From the NCBI RefSeq assembly GCF_027460065.1, contig NZ_JAPYZZ010000027.1:33981-77464 (forward strand): DNA of 43,484 nucleotides. Reading direction: 5' to 3'. Shown piece by piece: positions 1-8,429 of this stretch. The stretch is from Martinezella rhizogenes. Lineage in GTDB: Bacteria > Pseudomonadota > Alphaproteobacteria > Rhizobiales > Rhizobiaceae. Position numbers and translations under genes: made by a program. Each line of letters starts with the position of its first letter. Within the stretch, counting starts at the first letter, position 1. The notes beneath the pieces were generated by a model. That model was given only the letters and a program-made list of their open reading frames with translations. It was not told the DNA's origin and did not search any database.

Positions 1-544
1 TCCCGAACGCCTGAGGAGAAATAGGTGCCGCCGGCCGCAACGGTATCGATTGCCGCCACTATTTCCTCCGTGGCCACATCCTTCAGAATGTAACCGGCCG
101 CCCCATACATCACCGATGTCGAGATATATTCCCGGCTGTCATGCATCGACAGCATCAGTACCCGGGCGGAAAGCTCGCAACGGTATCGATTGCCGCCACT
201 ATTTCCTCCGTGGCCACATCCTTCAGAATGTAACCGGCCGCCCCATACATCACCGATGTCGAGATATATTCCCGGCTGTCATGCATCGACAGCATCAGTA
301 CCCGGGCGGAAAGCTGTCTTTCCTTGAACAGCTCCAGGGCATCGATGCCATTGATCTGGGGCATGTTGATATCCATCAGCACCACATGGGGTTTTGTGGC
401 GACAGCCGCGTCAATGCCCGCCATTGCGGACACCGCGGTTCCAACCACAGCAATATGGTCGTAAGTCTCGAGCACCGCCTTCAACCCGTCGAGGACGAGA
501 GGGTGATTGTCGACAAGAAGAACCCGGATCGGATGAACGGTCAC
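1..544 (-). pseudogene. NarL/LuxR-type response regulator, broken by a tandem duplication and cut by the window edge
   Basis: This encodes the receiver domain of a two-component response regulator, the likely partner of the kinase directly upstream. It starts at a GTG (542-544) that overlaps the kinase stop as GTGA, so the two are translationally coupled. Visible receiver features are the acidic pocket residue D12 (VDNH), the phospho-acceptor D58 in VVLMDINMP, and K108 in GYILKDV. After residue ~124 (AIDTVA) the frame runs into a second copy of a 140-bp segment and stops at position 155 with an unrelated tail (SFPPGY). If one copy is removed, the frame continues as IDTVAAGGTYFSSGVR to the left edge, the normal path towards a C-terminal LuxR-type HTH that would lie outside the window. 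As read, the product has no DNA-binding domain. The cause is either a real mutation or an assembly error. Confidence 0.85.
36..315. repeat. Perfect 140-bp tandem direct duplication
   Basis: Bases 36-175 and 176-315 are identical by eye. Both begin CGCAACGGTATCGATTGCC and end GGGCGGAAAGCT. The unit is 140 bp, not a multiple of three, so it shifts the frame of the response regulator it lies in. I see no microhomology at the junction. Confidence 0.95.
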
Positions 545-1953
545 TCCGCAGCCTCCTGCAACCGAGGGCCGTGATCCTTCATGGCGGTCATGGGCAGGAC
601 CGCCCGCAGGACGGTTCCCCTGGCGGAGCTTTCCACATCGAGCCTGCCGCCGAAATGGGTCATGCGTTCCTGCATGTTTCTGAGACCAAGACCCTTGTCG
701 GCTGGCATTTCGTTCTCTGTACGGGTGGCCGGAAATCCACGGCCATTGTCGCTGACAACCATCTGCACCCGCTCATCGCGGCTGGAGAACCTGATGGTGA
801 CCCGCGTTGCATCCGAATGACGCTCGATATTGGTGAGCGCCTCTTGTGCAACGCGATAAAGGGCGACGCGGGCCTCCGGAACAAGCATGTGCTTGAAGGC
901 CACCGATTCCAGCGTCGCCGCAATACCGGTGCGTTCGGAAAAGCTGGAAATCAGCGCTTCCAAAGCTGCAGTCAGTCCCAGGTCGTCAAGAACGCGGGGA
1001 CGCAGGTCGTGCGAGATACGCCGGACCTCCTTGATCGCCTCGGTCAATGCCGACGCGCCTTTGCCGATCGCCTCCACCGCGCCGACATTATCCGGCGTCA
1101 CCTTGCGCCGCGCGAGATCAATTGCAAAACGCACGCCGACGAGATTTTGAGAAATGCCGTCATGTAGTTCCCGGGCAATGCGCAAGCGTTCCTCTTCCTG
1201 GGTATCGATGACCCTCTGCATCAGTTCCTTCAGCCGCCCGTCCGCCAGCCTCTGCTGGCGCAGATTGAGCAGCATGCAGGTGGCAAACACCAGGAGAACG
1301 GCGGGGACTGCAAACAGCGCCACGATCAGGAAATTCCAGGTGATGGAGTGGCGCAATTCTTCCTTGGCCGCCGCGGTCGCCGCAAAAACGTCATCCAGAT
1401 AGACGCCTGTCCCGATCATCCAGCGCCACTTGTCGAGGCCGGCCGCAAACGAAAGCTTATCGGCCATCTTCCGGGTTGAAGGTTTCTCCCACTTGTACTG
1501 GACAAGTCCTCCCCCTTCTTTTGCCTTGAGGATCAGGTCGTAGATAACCCGGTTGCCATCGGGGTCATAGAGATCAAGCCAGTTATTGCCCGGACGGAAA
1601 TTTTGCCGCGGATGAACGACGTTCAACCCATCATAGTCATAGACGAAGAAATAACCGTCCGTGCCGTAGTCGAGGTCCATCAGAATGCGCTTGACCTCTT
1701 CCTTCGCGGCTTCGTCGTCCGGCCCGGCCTTGTCATAAACCGAACGGATGGCGGAAAGGGCGAGATTGGTGAGGTTGAGGAGTTCCGCCTCCTTTGCGGC
1801 AAGCATGTTTCGCTCGAATGCGTCGATGCTGGTGCGCGCCAGCGTCATTGACTGCCAGGTAATGAGCGCCGTGATGATGATAATGGCAAGAACAAGGGGG
1901 CCGATGGCCAATGCAAGGATCTGGTTCCTGAGTCTCATGCGGCCCTCCGTCAC
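541..1953 (-). CDS. sCache-domain sensor histidine kinase (HisKA_3 / NarX-DegS type)
   Basis: This is a membrane-bound sensor kinase of 470 residues. An N-terminal membrane segment (~13-31) is followed by an extracytoplasmic single Cache domain (~35-200) with the typical GTDGYFFVYDYDG and GTGVYLDDV stretches. Cache domains usually bind small carboxylates or similar ligands. A second membrane segment (~204-228) leads to a HisKA_3 dimerisation domain with the phospho-acceptor histidine in RIARELHDGISQNL, then an HATPase_c domain with the N box (ALTNIERHSDA), the VSDNGRGF box and a GLGLRNMQER lid. The pattern is that of NarL-family kinases that phosphorylate LuxR-type regulators, which fits the coupled regulator gene downstream. 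The ligand cannot be read from the sequence. The start lies just after a GGAGGG-like ribosome site, and the ATG at residue 6 is an alternative. Confidence 0.93.
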   Translation of the reverse strand: MTEGRMRLRNQILALAIGPLVLAIIIITALITWQSMTLARTSIDAFERNMLAAKEAELLNLTNLALSAIRSVYDKAGPDDEAAKEEVKRILMDLDYGTDGYFFVYDYDGLNVVHPRQNFRPGNNWLDLYDPDGNRVIYDLILKAKEGGGLVQYKWEKPSTRKMADKLSFAAGLDKWRWMIGTGVYLDDVFAATAAAKEELRHSITWNFLIVALFAVPAVLLVFATCMLLNLRQQRLADGRLKELMQRVIDTQEEERLRIARELHDGISQNLVGVRFAIDLARRKVTPDNVGAVEAIGKGASALTEAIKEVRRISHDLRPRVLDDLGLTAALEALISSFSERTGIAATLESVAFKHMLVPEARVALYRVAQEALTNIERHSDATRVTIRFSSRDERVQMVVSDNGRGFPATRTENEMPADKGLGLRNMQERMTHFGGRLDVESSARGTVLRAVLPMTAMKDHGPRLQEAAE

Positions 1954-2272
1954 ATTCGCTCTTACTTATCCTCAATTGACAACACTTCGCACGTCAAGTC
2001 GAGCGCGTAAAAGCGTATACTGAGCGAGTTGACCTGAGATTGACCACTCAACCTTGGCATAGTGGGCAGTCGGAGCATCCTCGACTTCGAGGAGAGTGAC
2101 CGCTTTGAGGGGCTGAAAATATCGGAGCATTAACGAATAATATAAAGCGCAAGGTTGCGTTGGCGTCAGTGCAAATGACGGCCGCCTGCTCTTGATTGGA
2201 ATCGAACCGACGACGATCAGATTCTGAGCTATGTGAGCTACCAACCGAACAAGGCGCTGGTGATCGAAGGTT
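1954..2272. other. Intergenic region, no supported gene
   Basis: This 319-bp stretch holds the promoter of the kinase gene and otherwise nothing I can support. On the minus strand around 2195-2245 there is a short stretch with GGTTCGATTCC that looks like a tRNA T-arm, but no acceptor stem or complete cloverleaf can be folded from it. Confidence 0.5.
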
Positions 2273-2800
2273 TTACTCAGCCGCGTCAGTTCCAAAGAAC
2301 TTTCGACTCTCCCATTCCTGTGGCGTCAACGTCTTGACGTCGAAATGATCGCGGGTACGGGCATAGGTATGTCCGCCCATGCGGCCGACGGCGTCCATCA
2401 TCTGCTGGTCGATATGTAAATTGGACGCATTGACCGCATCGCTGCGAACGAAGACGCCGACGACTTCGCCGAGGATGATCTCACGGGCAGGCCCCACCTG
2501 CAGTGAGGTATGACGACGGCACTCAAGCGCGGGTGCCGCGAGAATGCGTGGGCTACACAGCATCTCACCCGGTACTGTTTCGAGACCCGCCTCCTCCATC
2601 TCGTTGATGCCTGGACCGAATTTGATCGCGCAGATCTCCATCTGGTCCACGAGCGCGTTGTCGCAGATATGCACGGTAAATTCGCAAATTTCACGGATGT
2701 TGCGGGCGATATCGTTCGTCACCGAAGGCGCAATTGATCATAGTCTTTATTTTCTCCGACTGCCCAAAAGGGGCAATGTTGACCTCGCCCCCTAAGAAAC
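2273..2800 (-). pseudogene. Flavin-reductase-like (FMN-binding split barrel) protein, N-terminally decayed
   Basis: The readable part, from a GTG at ~2722, begins VTNDIARNIREICEFTVHI and continues through ALECR and EIILGEVVGVFV to DAVGRMGGHTYART. That is the order of conserved segments in the second half of flavin-reductase-like proteins, which bind FMN and are normally about 200 residues. The missing first half is partly visible immediately upstream in another frame: GGEVNIAPFG and INCAFGDE at ~2710-2795 resemble the conserved NIAPF segment and the strand after it. The two parts are in different frames and too close together, which suggests a small deletion plus a frameshift. The 149-residue open frame could still be expressed, but it would lack much of the flavin site. 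Family assignment is moderate and pseudogene status is inferred. Confidence 0.6.
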
Positions 2801-3000
2801 AGGCATACCAATTCCAATGAAATCTGGATGTCCTAACCATTTGGTGTCGGACACAAGATATGCCTACGCGAGGGCGCTTGCTGGAAGTCCGAGTATTCCC
2901 GCGAACTCGATCTGCAAGAATTGCCAAAGTTCATTGCGGCGGTTCAAAGTTTCAGCATAAAATCACCGAGGGTGGAATTTAAGCAAACGGCGGAATCGGG

Positions 3001-3753
3001 ATGAAAAACGCGTTTCAGGATCAAGGCAGAAGACGAAGCAATCAGCCACGGGCTCTGGATGGGTTTTTCGACAGTGCGATGGTGGAGGCTGCTGCATTCG
3101 GGCTTGAAGGCCTGATTTACGACTATACGCCCGTACCGTTCACGCCCGATGGACAAGTAGTGCCTCCGACCATCGTCGGTATGCGCAACATGCCCAAAGA
3201 TATGGAATCCATGTGGTTTGATGGGGGGCTCTATCTTTCAGATCCGGTCCAGATTCTGGCGCTCAGATCAATCCAGCCGCTCTATTGGTCCTATCATTTC
3301 GACGAACCGTCGGTTCTGACACCCACGGCCCAGGGGGCGGTCGCGAACTATCTCCGCGACTCCCAAATGGCGCGTGGATTGACCGTACCGGTTCAGACCC
3401 CATCAAAAGGCTGCGCCACGGTAACGGGGTTCTGGCGGCGACCGCCAGACAGGCAGATTCTGGAAAGCCTGTTCGTGGCGGAGTTCATGTTGTTTGCCCA
3501 CAAACTGCATGGAAAGCTGTTGGCAGAAGCCAGTCAGGAAGACTTGGCAACGGTTGCCGTGCGGCTGACCCCGCGCGAAGCGGAATGTGTCCGCCTTTGC
3601 GCGGAAGGCATGTCGGACAAGCAGGTGGCATATGCGCTGGACCGCTCCATCTCGACCGTCGTGATGCATCTTCAGTCAGCCATGCGAAAGCTCGGAGCAC
3701 GCAACAGGGCGCAGGCGATTGCCCGCGCCGCCCACTACGGAATATTGCAGTAG
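3001..3753 (+). CDS. LuxR-family quorum-sensing type regulator (LuxR solo)
   Basis: The product has 250 residues in two domains. The N-terminal autoinducer-binding domain (~20-175) keeps the positions that contact acyl-homoserine lactones in LuxR/TraR: W72, Y78, D81-P82 in LYLSDPVQ, W96 in PLYWS, and G126 before TVPVQ. The C-terminal LuxR HTH (~185-250) reads LTPREAECVRLCAEGMSDKQVA, then a recognition helix around SISTVVMHLQSAMRKLG. No luxI-type synthase is present in the window, so this is a solo that would sense signals made elsewhere or a related ligand. The ATG at 3001 has only a weak ribosome site (GGAATCGGG), and an in-frame ATG at 3079 is possible but would cut into the ligand domain. 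The gene converges on the GntR gene 30 bp away. The targets are unknown. Confidence 0.9.
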   Translation: MKNAFQDQGRRRSNQPRALDGFFDSAMVEAAAFGLEGLIYDYTPVPFTPDGQVVPPTIVGMRNMPKDMESMWFDGGLYLSDPVQILALRSIQPLYWSYHFDEPSVLTPTAQGAVANYLRDSQMARGLTVPVQTPSKGCATVTGFWRRPPDRQILESLFVAEFMLFAHKLHGKLLAEASQEDLATVAVRLTPREAECVRLCAEGMSDKQVAYALDRSISTVVMHLQSAMRKLGARNRAQAIARAAHYGILQ

Positions 3754-3783
3754 ATATTGCCAGACGGGCCGAAGCGCATTCTC

Positions 3784-4458
3784 CTACGTCTCGGCCGCAT
3801 GTGCACGCCAGCGGTTAATGTGCCGGCAAACGATTTCCGCGAGCTGCGGACCTTCGCGCCTGCGCAACGCCTCCACCATGTCGAAATGATCATCCGACGA
3901 GGCTTTTAGAGTGCTCGTGCTGAGCCAACCCGACCAGGAACCCGGCAGATCGCGTTCCCTTAGATCATTGAGCAGGTTCGCCATCATTGTATTGGCAAGC
4001 GAGGCATTCATGGTCCTGTGAAATTCGTGGTTGAGGCGTCGTAATTCCACATACGATCCGACTTCGATGGCCTGTTCGAAAGCCGCCGCCGCCGCGGCTA
4101 TCTTCTCGATATCACTCGATCGTATATCCTTGACCATGAGGAGCGCCGCCTCCCGTTCCAGAATGGTGCGGATCTCAGAAATCTGCGACCGTGCCTCGGT
4201 ACTTGGCATCATCAGGCGGATACCGCGATTGGGCACATGCTCCGCCATGCCCATCAGCACCAGATCGTCCAGCGACCGGCGGATCTGCGCCCGGGTTACA
4301 CCGTAAGTCTCCTGCAGATCGACCTGCCGCAACCACTCACCGGGGCGATAGGTGCCCACCAAAACGTCCGAACGGATACGTTCGGTAAGCGGGCGTACCA
4401 CTTCGGCCGGTCTCGCCGTTTCCGGCCTATCCAAATCTCTGTCCTTGCCGCTGTTCAT
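3784..4458 (-). CDS. GntR-family transcriptional regulator, FadR/FCD subfamily
   Basis: The product has 224 residues. An N-terminal winged HTH (~20-85) contains LTERIRSDVLVGTYRPGEWL and YGVTRAQIRRSLDDLVLMG. A helical FCD ligand-binding domain (~95-215) follows, with the usual metal/ligand histidine and acidic positions in LNHEFHRTM and DDHFDMVEALRRRE. FCD regulators normally respond to small organic acids made or degraded by the neighbouring pathway and often repress it. The gene is the last of the leftward transporter operon and overlaps the ATPase stop as TGATG, so it is co-translated with the importer. That makes it the probable specific regulator of the 4-12 kb catabolic island. A palindrome at 9339-9352 is a candidate operator. 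Confidence 0.92.
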   Translation of the reverse strand: MNSGKDRDLDRPETARPAEVVRPLTERIRSDVLVGTYRPGEWLRQVDLQETYGVTRAQIRRSLDDLVLMGMAEHVPNRGIRLMMPSTEARSQISEIRTILEREAALLMVKDIRSSDIEKIAAAAAAFEQAIEVGSYVELRRLNHEFHRTMNASLANTMMANLLNDLRERDLPGSWSGWLSTSTLKASSDDHFDMVEALRRREGPQLAEIVCRHINRWRAHAAET

Positions 4459-5549
4459 CAGGTCTTGTCTTTCGCGCGTTCATCCGGTGGGAAAATAAGC
4501 GCATTCGCCCGATCGATCCAGATATTACCTTGTCCTTCAGGCGCCGGCCGGATTGCCTGAAGACGAAGGCGGCATTCTCCGAGAAAGGCTTCCTGCTCAA
4601 ACCGGTCGCCGAGATAATTCGCGGGGCCGAAGTGAACGAGAAGGCGATTTGCATCTGGCACCTCGGCCAGCCGGATATTCTGGGGCCGCACCGCAACGAC
4701 AGCCGGGCTGCCCGACTGGAGCGGCAATGGCGCAACTCCGCGAATGGCCTGCCCGTCCCCGAACGTGATGACCGCCTCTTTCTCGGAAACTTCAGAAAAA
4801 GACCCGCCCGCAATCAGATTGGCGCTGCCGATGAAACTCGCCGAGAAGGGATGTACAGGCCGTTCATAAATATCCTGCGGGGTGCCCATCTGAATGATAT
4901 GGCCTCCGCGCATCACCACAATCCGGTCGCTCATCGATAGAGCCTCTTCCTGGTCATGGGTGACATAGATCGCGGTCAGGCCAAGCTCGCGTTGAATGTT
5001 CTTCAGCCAGACGCGTGCTTCCTGACGAAGCTGGGCATCCAGATTGGACAGTGGCTCGTCCAGCAGAAGCAGTGTCGGGCGGAACACCACCGCGCGTGCC
5101 AGGGCCACACGCTGCTGCTGCCCACCAGACAGTTCGCCGGGATAACGTTTTGCATAGGCGGTCAGTCCGACGAGTTCGAGTGCCTCCCCTACCCGCCGGT
5201 TTCGCTCGGGCGCCGCGACCTTCCGCAGCTTGAGGGAGAGGCAGACATTATCTTCCACCGTCATGTGGGGCCAGAGCGCGTAGGATTGGAAAACGACGCC
5301 AAACCCCCGTGCCTCGGGCGGAAGCGCAATTCCCGTAGCGGCATCGAATAATGTGCGGCCCGCAAAGCTGATGCGGCCATGAGTCGGCTGATCGAGGCCG
5401 GCGATCGCCGCAAGCGTCGTGGATTTGCCGCAGCCTGACGGACCAAGCAGGGTGAGAAACTCTCCGGCGCCGACCGTGATGTTAATGTTGTCTATGGCGT
5501 TGATGGCACCATAGCTGCGGGTAAGATCGGAAAGGACGAGATCAGTCAT
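4458..5549 (-). CDS. ABC importer ATPase, PotA/FbpC/UgpC type
   Basis: This 363-residue cytoplasmic ATPase would power the importer encoded by the two upstream genes. The nucleotide-binding domain shows Walker A GPSGCGKST (36-44), a Q-loop region (GVVFQSYALWPHMTV), signature LSGGQQQRVALARA, Walker B LLLLDEPLSNLDAQLR and a switch histidine in YVTHDQEEALS. A C-terminal TOBE_2-like domain (~280-360) has VVAVRPQNIRL. The length and TOBE domain are typical of ATPases for iron, polyamine, sulfate and phosphonate importers, so they do not fix the substrate. The start overlaps the permease stop by 8 bp, and the stop overlaps the regulator start. Confidence 0.95.
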   Translation of the reverse strand: MTDLVLSDLTRSYGAINAIDNINITVGAGEFLTLLGPSGCGKSTTLAAIAGLDQPTHGRISFAGRTLFDAATGIALPPEARGFGVVFQSYALWPHMTVEDNVCLSLKLRKVAAPERNRRVGEALELVGLTAYAKRYPGELSGGQQQRVALARAVVFRPTLLLLDEPLSNLDAQLRQEARVWLKNIQRELGLTAIYVTHDQEEALSMSDRIVVMRGGHIIQMGTPQDIYERPVHPFSASFIGSANLIAGGSFSEVSEKEAVITFGDGQAIRGVAPLPLQSGSPAVVAVRPQNIRLAEVPDANRLLVHFGPANYLGDRFEQEAFLGECRLRLQAIRPAPEGQGNIWIDRANALIFPPDERAKDKT

Positions 5550-7281
5550 AGAGTTTTACCCGGAAAACGAGCCGCGTCGCGACGAGGAAGAGAGCAATGA
5601 GAACCATCTGAAGCGTTGCAAAGGCGGCGGTTACGCCGACATCACCATTTGTCCAGAGGCTGAGCATCGTCACACCCATCACTTCCAGCCCGGGAACGAT
5701 GAGGAAAATGGCGATGATGTAGGATTTGAGGTGGAAGATGAATAACAGCACGAAGCTGCCCAGCATGGCCGATCGCAGAAGGGGCACCATGACGATGCGC
5801 ATCGAACTGAACCAGTTCGCCCCCACCGTGCGCGCCGCCTTGTCGAGATCCGCGCTGATCTGGATGACGGCCGGCTGTATGGCGCCGAGCGCGAGCGGCA
5901 GCGTCGCCATGACGTAAGCGAGGACGAGTATCCACAGGCTGCCACGCAGCCAGCCCAACGGTGCGAAGATGACGGTCGCGTAGAAGATACCCAGTCCGGT
6001 AATGAGGCCGGGGATGACGCGTGGCGAATAGGCGAGCGTCTCCAGCGTGAGCTTGAACGGAAAGTCCGACCGCTGAATGAGCAACGCCACCATCACTGCC
6101 AGTATCGTTCCCGCCGATGCGGAAAAGAAAGACACGAAGAAGGTGTTGCGGATCGCCCGGACGAAAGCCTCCGAAGCCAGCAGCGTATTGAAATTCTTCA
6201 AGGTCAAAGTGGTCCAGGGCGCCACGAGCGGCGAAAGGAAGGTGGTGAATGCACGCAGGACAACGCCGAAGACCGGCACGATGACGAGGAAGAAAGCCAA
6301 TAGTGCCACGATAACGACAAGCGGCCATTTCAAGCTGCCGAGCTTCAGGAGGGCAGGACGGCTGCCCTTGCCTTTCACCGTCTCGTAGCGATGGCTGTTC
6401 TGCAGTAATAACCGCTGGACAAACAGTGTCGCCGCCACGAGCACAACGAGAAGCAGGGAGGAGGCCGCAATCAGACCATGGTCCGGATCGCTTGCCGCAA
6501 TGCCCTGATGATAGAGGAAGGTCGACAGCGTCTCGATCCGCGCAGGTCCGCCAAGAAAAAGCGGGATGGACAGCGTTTCGACCGCGATGATGAGGTTGAG
6601 TGCGGCGGAGGTTATGATCGAAGGGATCATCAACGGCAGAGTTACGCGCGCCAGGACACTCAGGGGACGGGCACCGACCGTTCGCGCCGCATGTTCAAGC
6701 GCGGGGTCGACAGATCGAACGGCGCCATAAAGACAATAGAGATAGGCGAGCGGAATCTGCGACACGCCGGCGACAATCCCCATACCCGTCAGGGAATAGA
6801 GATTCCAGGGGGCACCACCCAGCATACGCGCGAGCCACTGGGTCACAAATCCGGACGGTCCATACATGATGACCCATCCCATGCCAAAGATCAGGTGGGA
6901 AAGGTAAAGCGGCCACATCAGGACGCCGCCTATCCATTGTCTGCCGGGAAGATCGGTGCGCCCGAGCAGCAGGGCGGCCGCCACGCCACCGACCTGCGCG
7001 ATGACGACGGTGATCACGGCGAAGACAGCCGTTGTGCCAAGAACCGAAACGAGCTGCTCAGACCCAACGAGCTTGCCGAAATTGGCGAAGGTGAAGACCC
7101 AACCTTCGGAATAAAGCGGCCGATCGATAAAAACCTGAACGGCGATGGGAATTGCCGGCGCCAGCATGAGGATCGCCGTCACGACGAAGATCAGCAGTTG
7201 AATGAGCCGTGAGTAGTCCGGCAAGGTTGACGGCGCCTCCCCTTGAGGGATCGCCGAAGAAATACGAGGGCTGCGGCCCAT
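5542..7281 (-). CDS. ABC importer permease, fused double-domain (FbpB-type)
   Basis: This inner-membrane protein of about 580 residues has some twelve hydrophobic segments arranged as two copies of the binding-protein-dependent permease domain. Each half carries the cytoplasmic coupling loop: EHAARTVGARPLSVLARVTLP in the first half and DKAARTVGANWFSSMRIVMVP in the second. One polypeptide thus supplies both halves of the channel, as in FbpB and related ferric, thiamine and phosphonate importers. I place the start at the ATG ending at 7281 because AAAGGGTGG precedes it at good spacing. GTG/ATG starts 12-13 codons upstream (7320, 7317) are in frame but lack a visible ribosome site. The gene follows the binding-protein gene by about 50 bp. 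Confidence 0.93.
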   Translation of the reverse strand: MGRSPRISSAIPQGEAPSTLPDYSRLIQLLIFVVTAILMLAPAIPIAVQVFIDRPLYSEGWVFTFANFGKLVGSEQLVSVLGTTAVFAVITVVIAQVGGVAAALLLGRTDLPGRQWIGGVLMWPLYLSHLIFGMGWVIMYGPSGFVTQWLARMLGGAPWNLYSLTGMGIVAGVSQIPLAYLYCLYGAVRSVDPALEHAARTVGARPLSVLARVTLPLMIPSIITSAALNLIIAVETLSIPLFLGGPARIETLSTFLYHQGIAASDPDHGLIAASSLLLVVLVAATLFVQRLLLQNSHRYETVKGKGSRPALLKLGSLKWPLVVIVALLAFFLVIVPVFGVVLRAFTTFLSPLVAPWTTLTLKNFNTLLASEAFVRAIRNTFFVSFFSASAGTILAVMVALLIQRSDFPFKLTLETLAYSPRVIPGLITGLGIFYATVIFAPLGWLRGSLWILVLAYVMATLPLALGAIQPAVIQISADLDKAARTVGANWFSSMRIVMVPLLRSAMLGSFVLLFIFHLKSYIIAIFLIVPGLEVMGVTMLSLWTNGDVGVTAAFATLQMVLIALFLVATRLVFRVKLYD

Positions 7282-7333
7282 GATTGTCCACCCTTTTGTC
7301 AGGGTCCGGCGCGACATCACGCCGGACCGTCAA

Positions 7334-8425
7334 TCACATTTTGAAAGCAGCGCCCCAGCGGGCCGAAAAGGCCGCATTGCCATCGATCATTTTTCGGTCG
7401 TAGCTAATCATCAGCAGGTTCTGTTTTCCGCCCACGGCCTTGGCCACCTCGTCCAGCGAATAGGACAGGTCTCCCGCCGCGACAAAGCCGGGGCGATATG
7501 GCGTGAGTTTTCCGGCGGCAACCGCCGCTTGGCCTGCCTCGGAGAGAAGGAAATCAAGGAAAACCTTGGCCGCGGCCGGGTGCGCAGCCTTAGACGTTAT
7601 GCCCATTCCGCGCGGAAAAATGACGGTGCCATCCTTCGGGAAATTCCAGCCAATGATGTCACCAAGCCCGTCGGTGATCTTGCTGAACACCACCGGCCCA
7701 GAGACGAAATAGGCCGAAGAAAGTTCTCCGCTCAACGTGCGCTCGATCATGCTACCCGCACCGCCGCCGGGCTTGATGGACGGACCGGCCTTTTCGAACC
7801 AGCCCCAGGCCTTGTCGCCATATCGCTCCACCAGAGCATAATTGAGCGCGCCGCCAAAGGCATAACGGCCGTCATAGGTCCCGACCTTGCCGGAAAACAC
7901 GTCCGGATGCGCGGAGATATTGGCGAAATAAGCCTCCATGCTGTCGACCTGAAGTTCCGCCGGAACCGTCAGCTTGTTGTAGATGGTCACCATGGGGTCA
8001 GCGGAGAATGTATAAAGGCCGGCGTGCGGATAGCTCCATTCCGGCAGCTTCTCCCGCTCCGGCGAGTTGTAGTCGGTTAAAAGGCCATCCTTGATCGCGC
8101 TCATCCAGTCGACGATCGTGCTTGAGATCAGGAGATCGGCAGATTCAACACCGCTCCCCACCTCGGCACGATAGCGGGAAAAGGCTTCGGAAGGTCCCAT
8201 TTCCAGGCTCCCGACCTTGATGTCCGGATAGGCCTTGTTGAAAGCCTTGATAACCGGCGCGATATTGTCTTCGCTGAGGTTCGTGTAGATGCGCAGGCTG
8301 CCCTCGGCTTTCGCCTCCGCAAGGAGTTTGGAATAGCTGGCAGGATAACCCGCCGGCACATCCTGCGCCTTGACGGCACCGGCGGTGAGTATGACGGCGG
8401 CAGTCAGAAGATATCTGTATTTCAC
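7334..8425 (-). CDS. Periplasmic solute-binding protein of the ABC importer (Fe3+/phosphonate-type, cluster 1)
   Basis: The product has 363 residues with a clear signal peptide (basic MKYRYLL, then a hydrophobic core, cleavage likely after VKA). The mature protein reads LRIYTNLSEDNIAPVIKAFNKAYPDIKVG, the usual first strand and helix of extracellular solute-binding proteins of the FbpA/AfuA type, and then ADLLISSTI and AYFVSGPVVFSKI. Members of this group bind ferric ion, sugar phosphates, thiamine or aminoethylphosphonate. I do not see a recognisable tyrosine pair for ferric iron, and the surrounding hydrolases argue for an organic ligand. The gene starts 4 bp after the hydrolase stop and precedes the permease, which is the standard operon order. 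Confidence 0.93.
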   Translation of the reverse strand: MKYRYLLTAAVILTAGAVKAQDVPAGYPASYSKLLAEAKAEGSLRIYTNLSEDNIAPVIKAFNKAYPDIKVGSLEMGPSEAFSRYRAEVGSGVESADLLISSTIVDWMSAIKDGLLTDYNSPEREKLPEWSYPHAGLYTFSADPMVTIYNKLTVPAELQVDSMEAYFANISAHPDVFSGKVGTYDGRYAFGGALNYALVERYGDKAWGWFEKAGPSIKPGGGAGSMIERTLSGELSSAYFVSGPVVFSKITDGLGDIIGWNFPKDGTVIFPRGMGITSKAAHPAAAKVFLDFLLSEAGQAAVAAGKLTPYRPGFVAAGDLSYSLDEVAKAVGGKQNLLMISYDRKMIDGNAAFSARWGAAFKM

Positions 8426-8429
8426 GGCT

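Noticed and set aside
2190..2250. tRNA-like sequence on the minus strand (GGTTCGATTCC with AGCTCAG-like parts)
   Set aside because: The T-stem has a mismatch, and no acceptor stem, D-arm or complete anticodon arm of normal length can be drawn. At most a degraded tRNA fragment.
1972..2295. 107-residue minus-strand open frame
   Set aside because: It overlaps the end of the flavin-reductase-like gene, has no ribosome site and no protein-like pattern.
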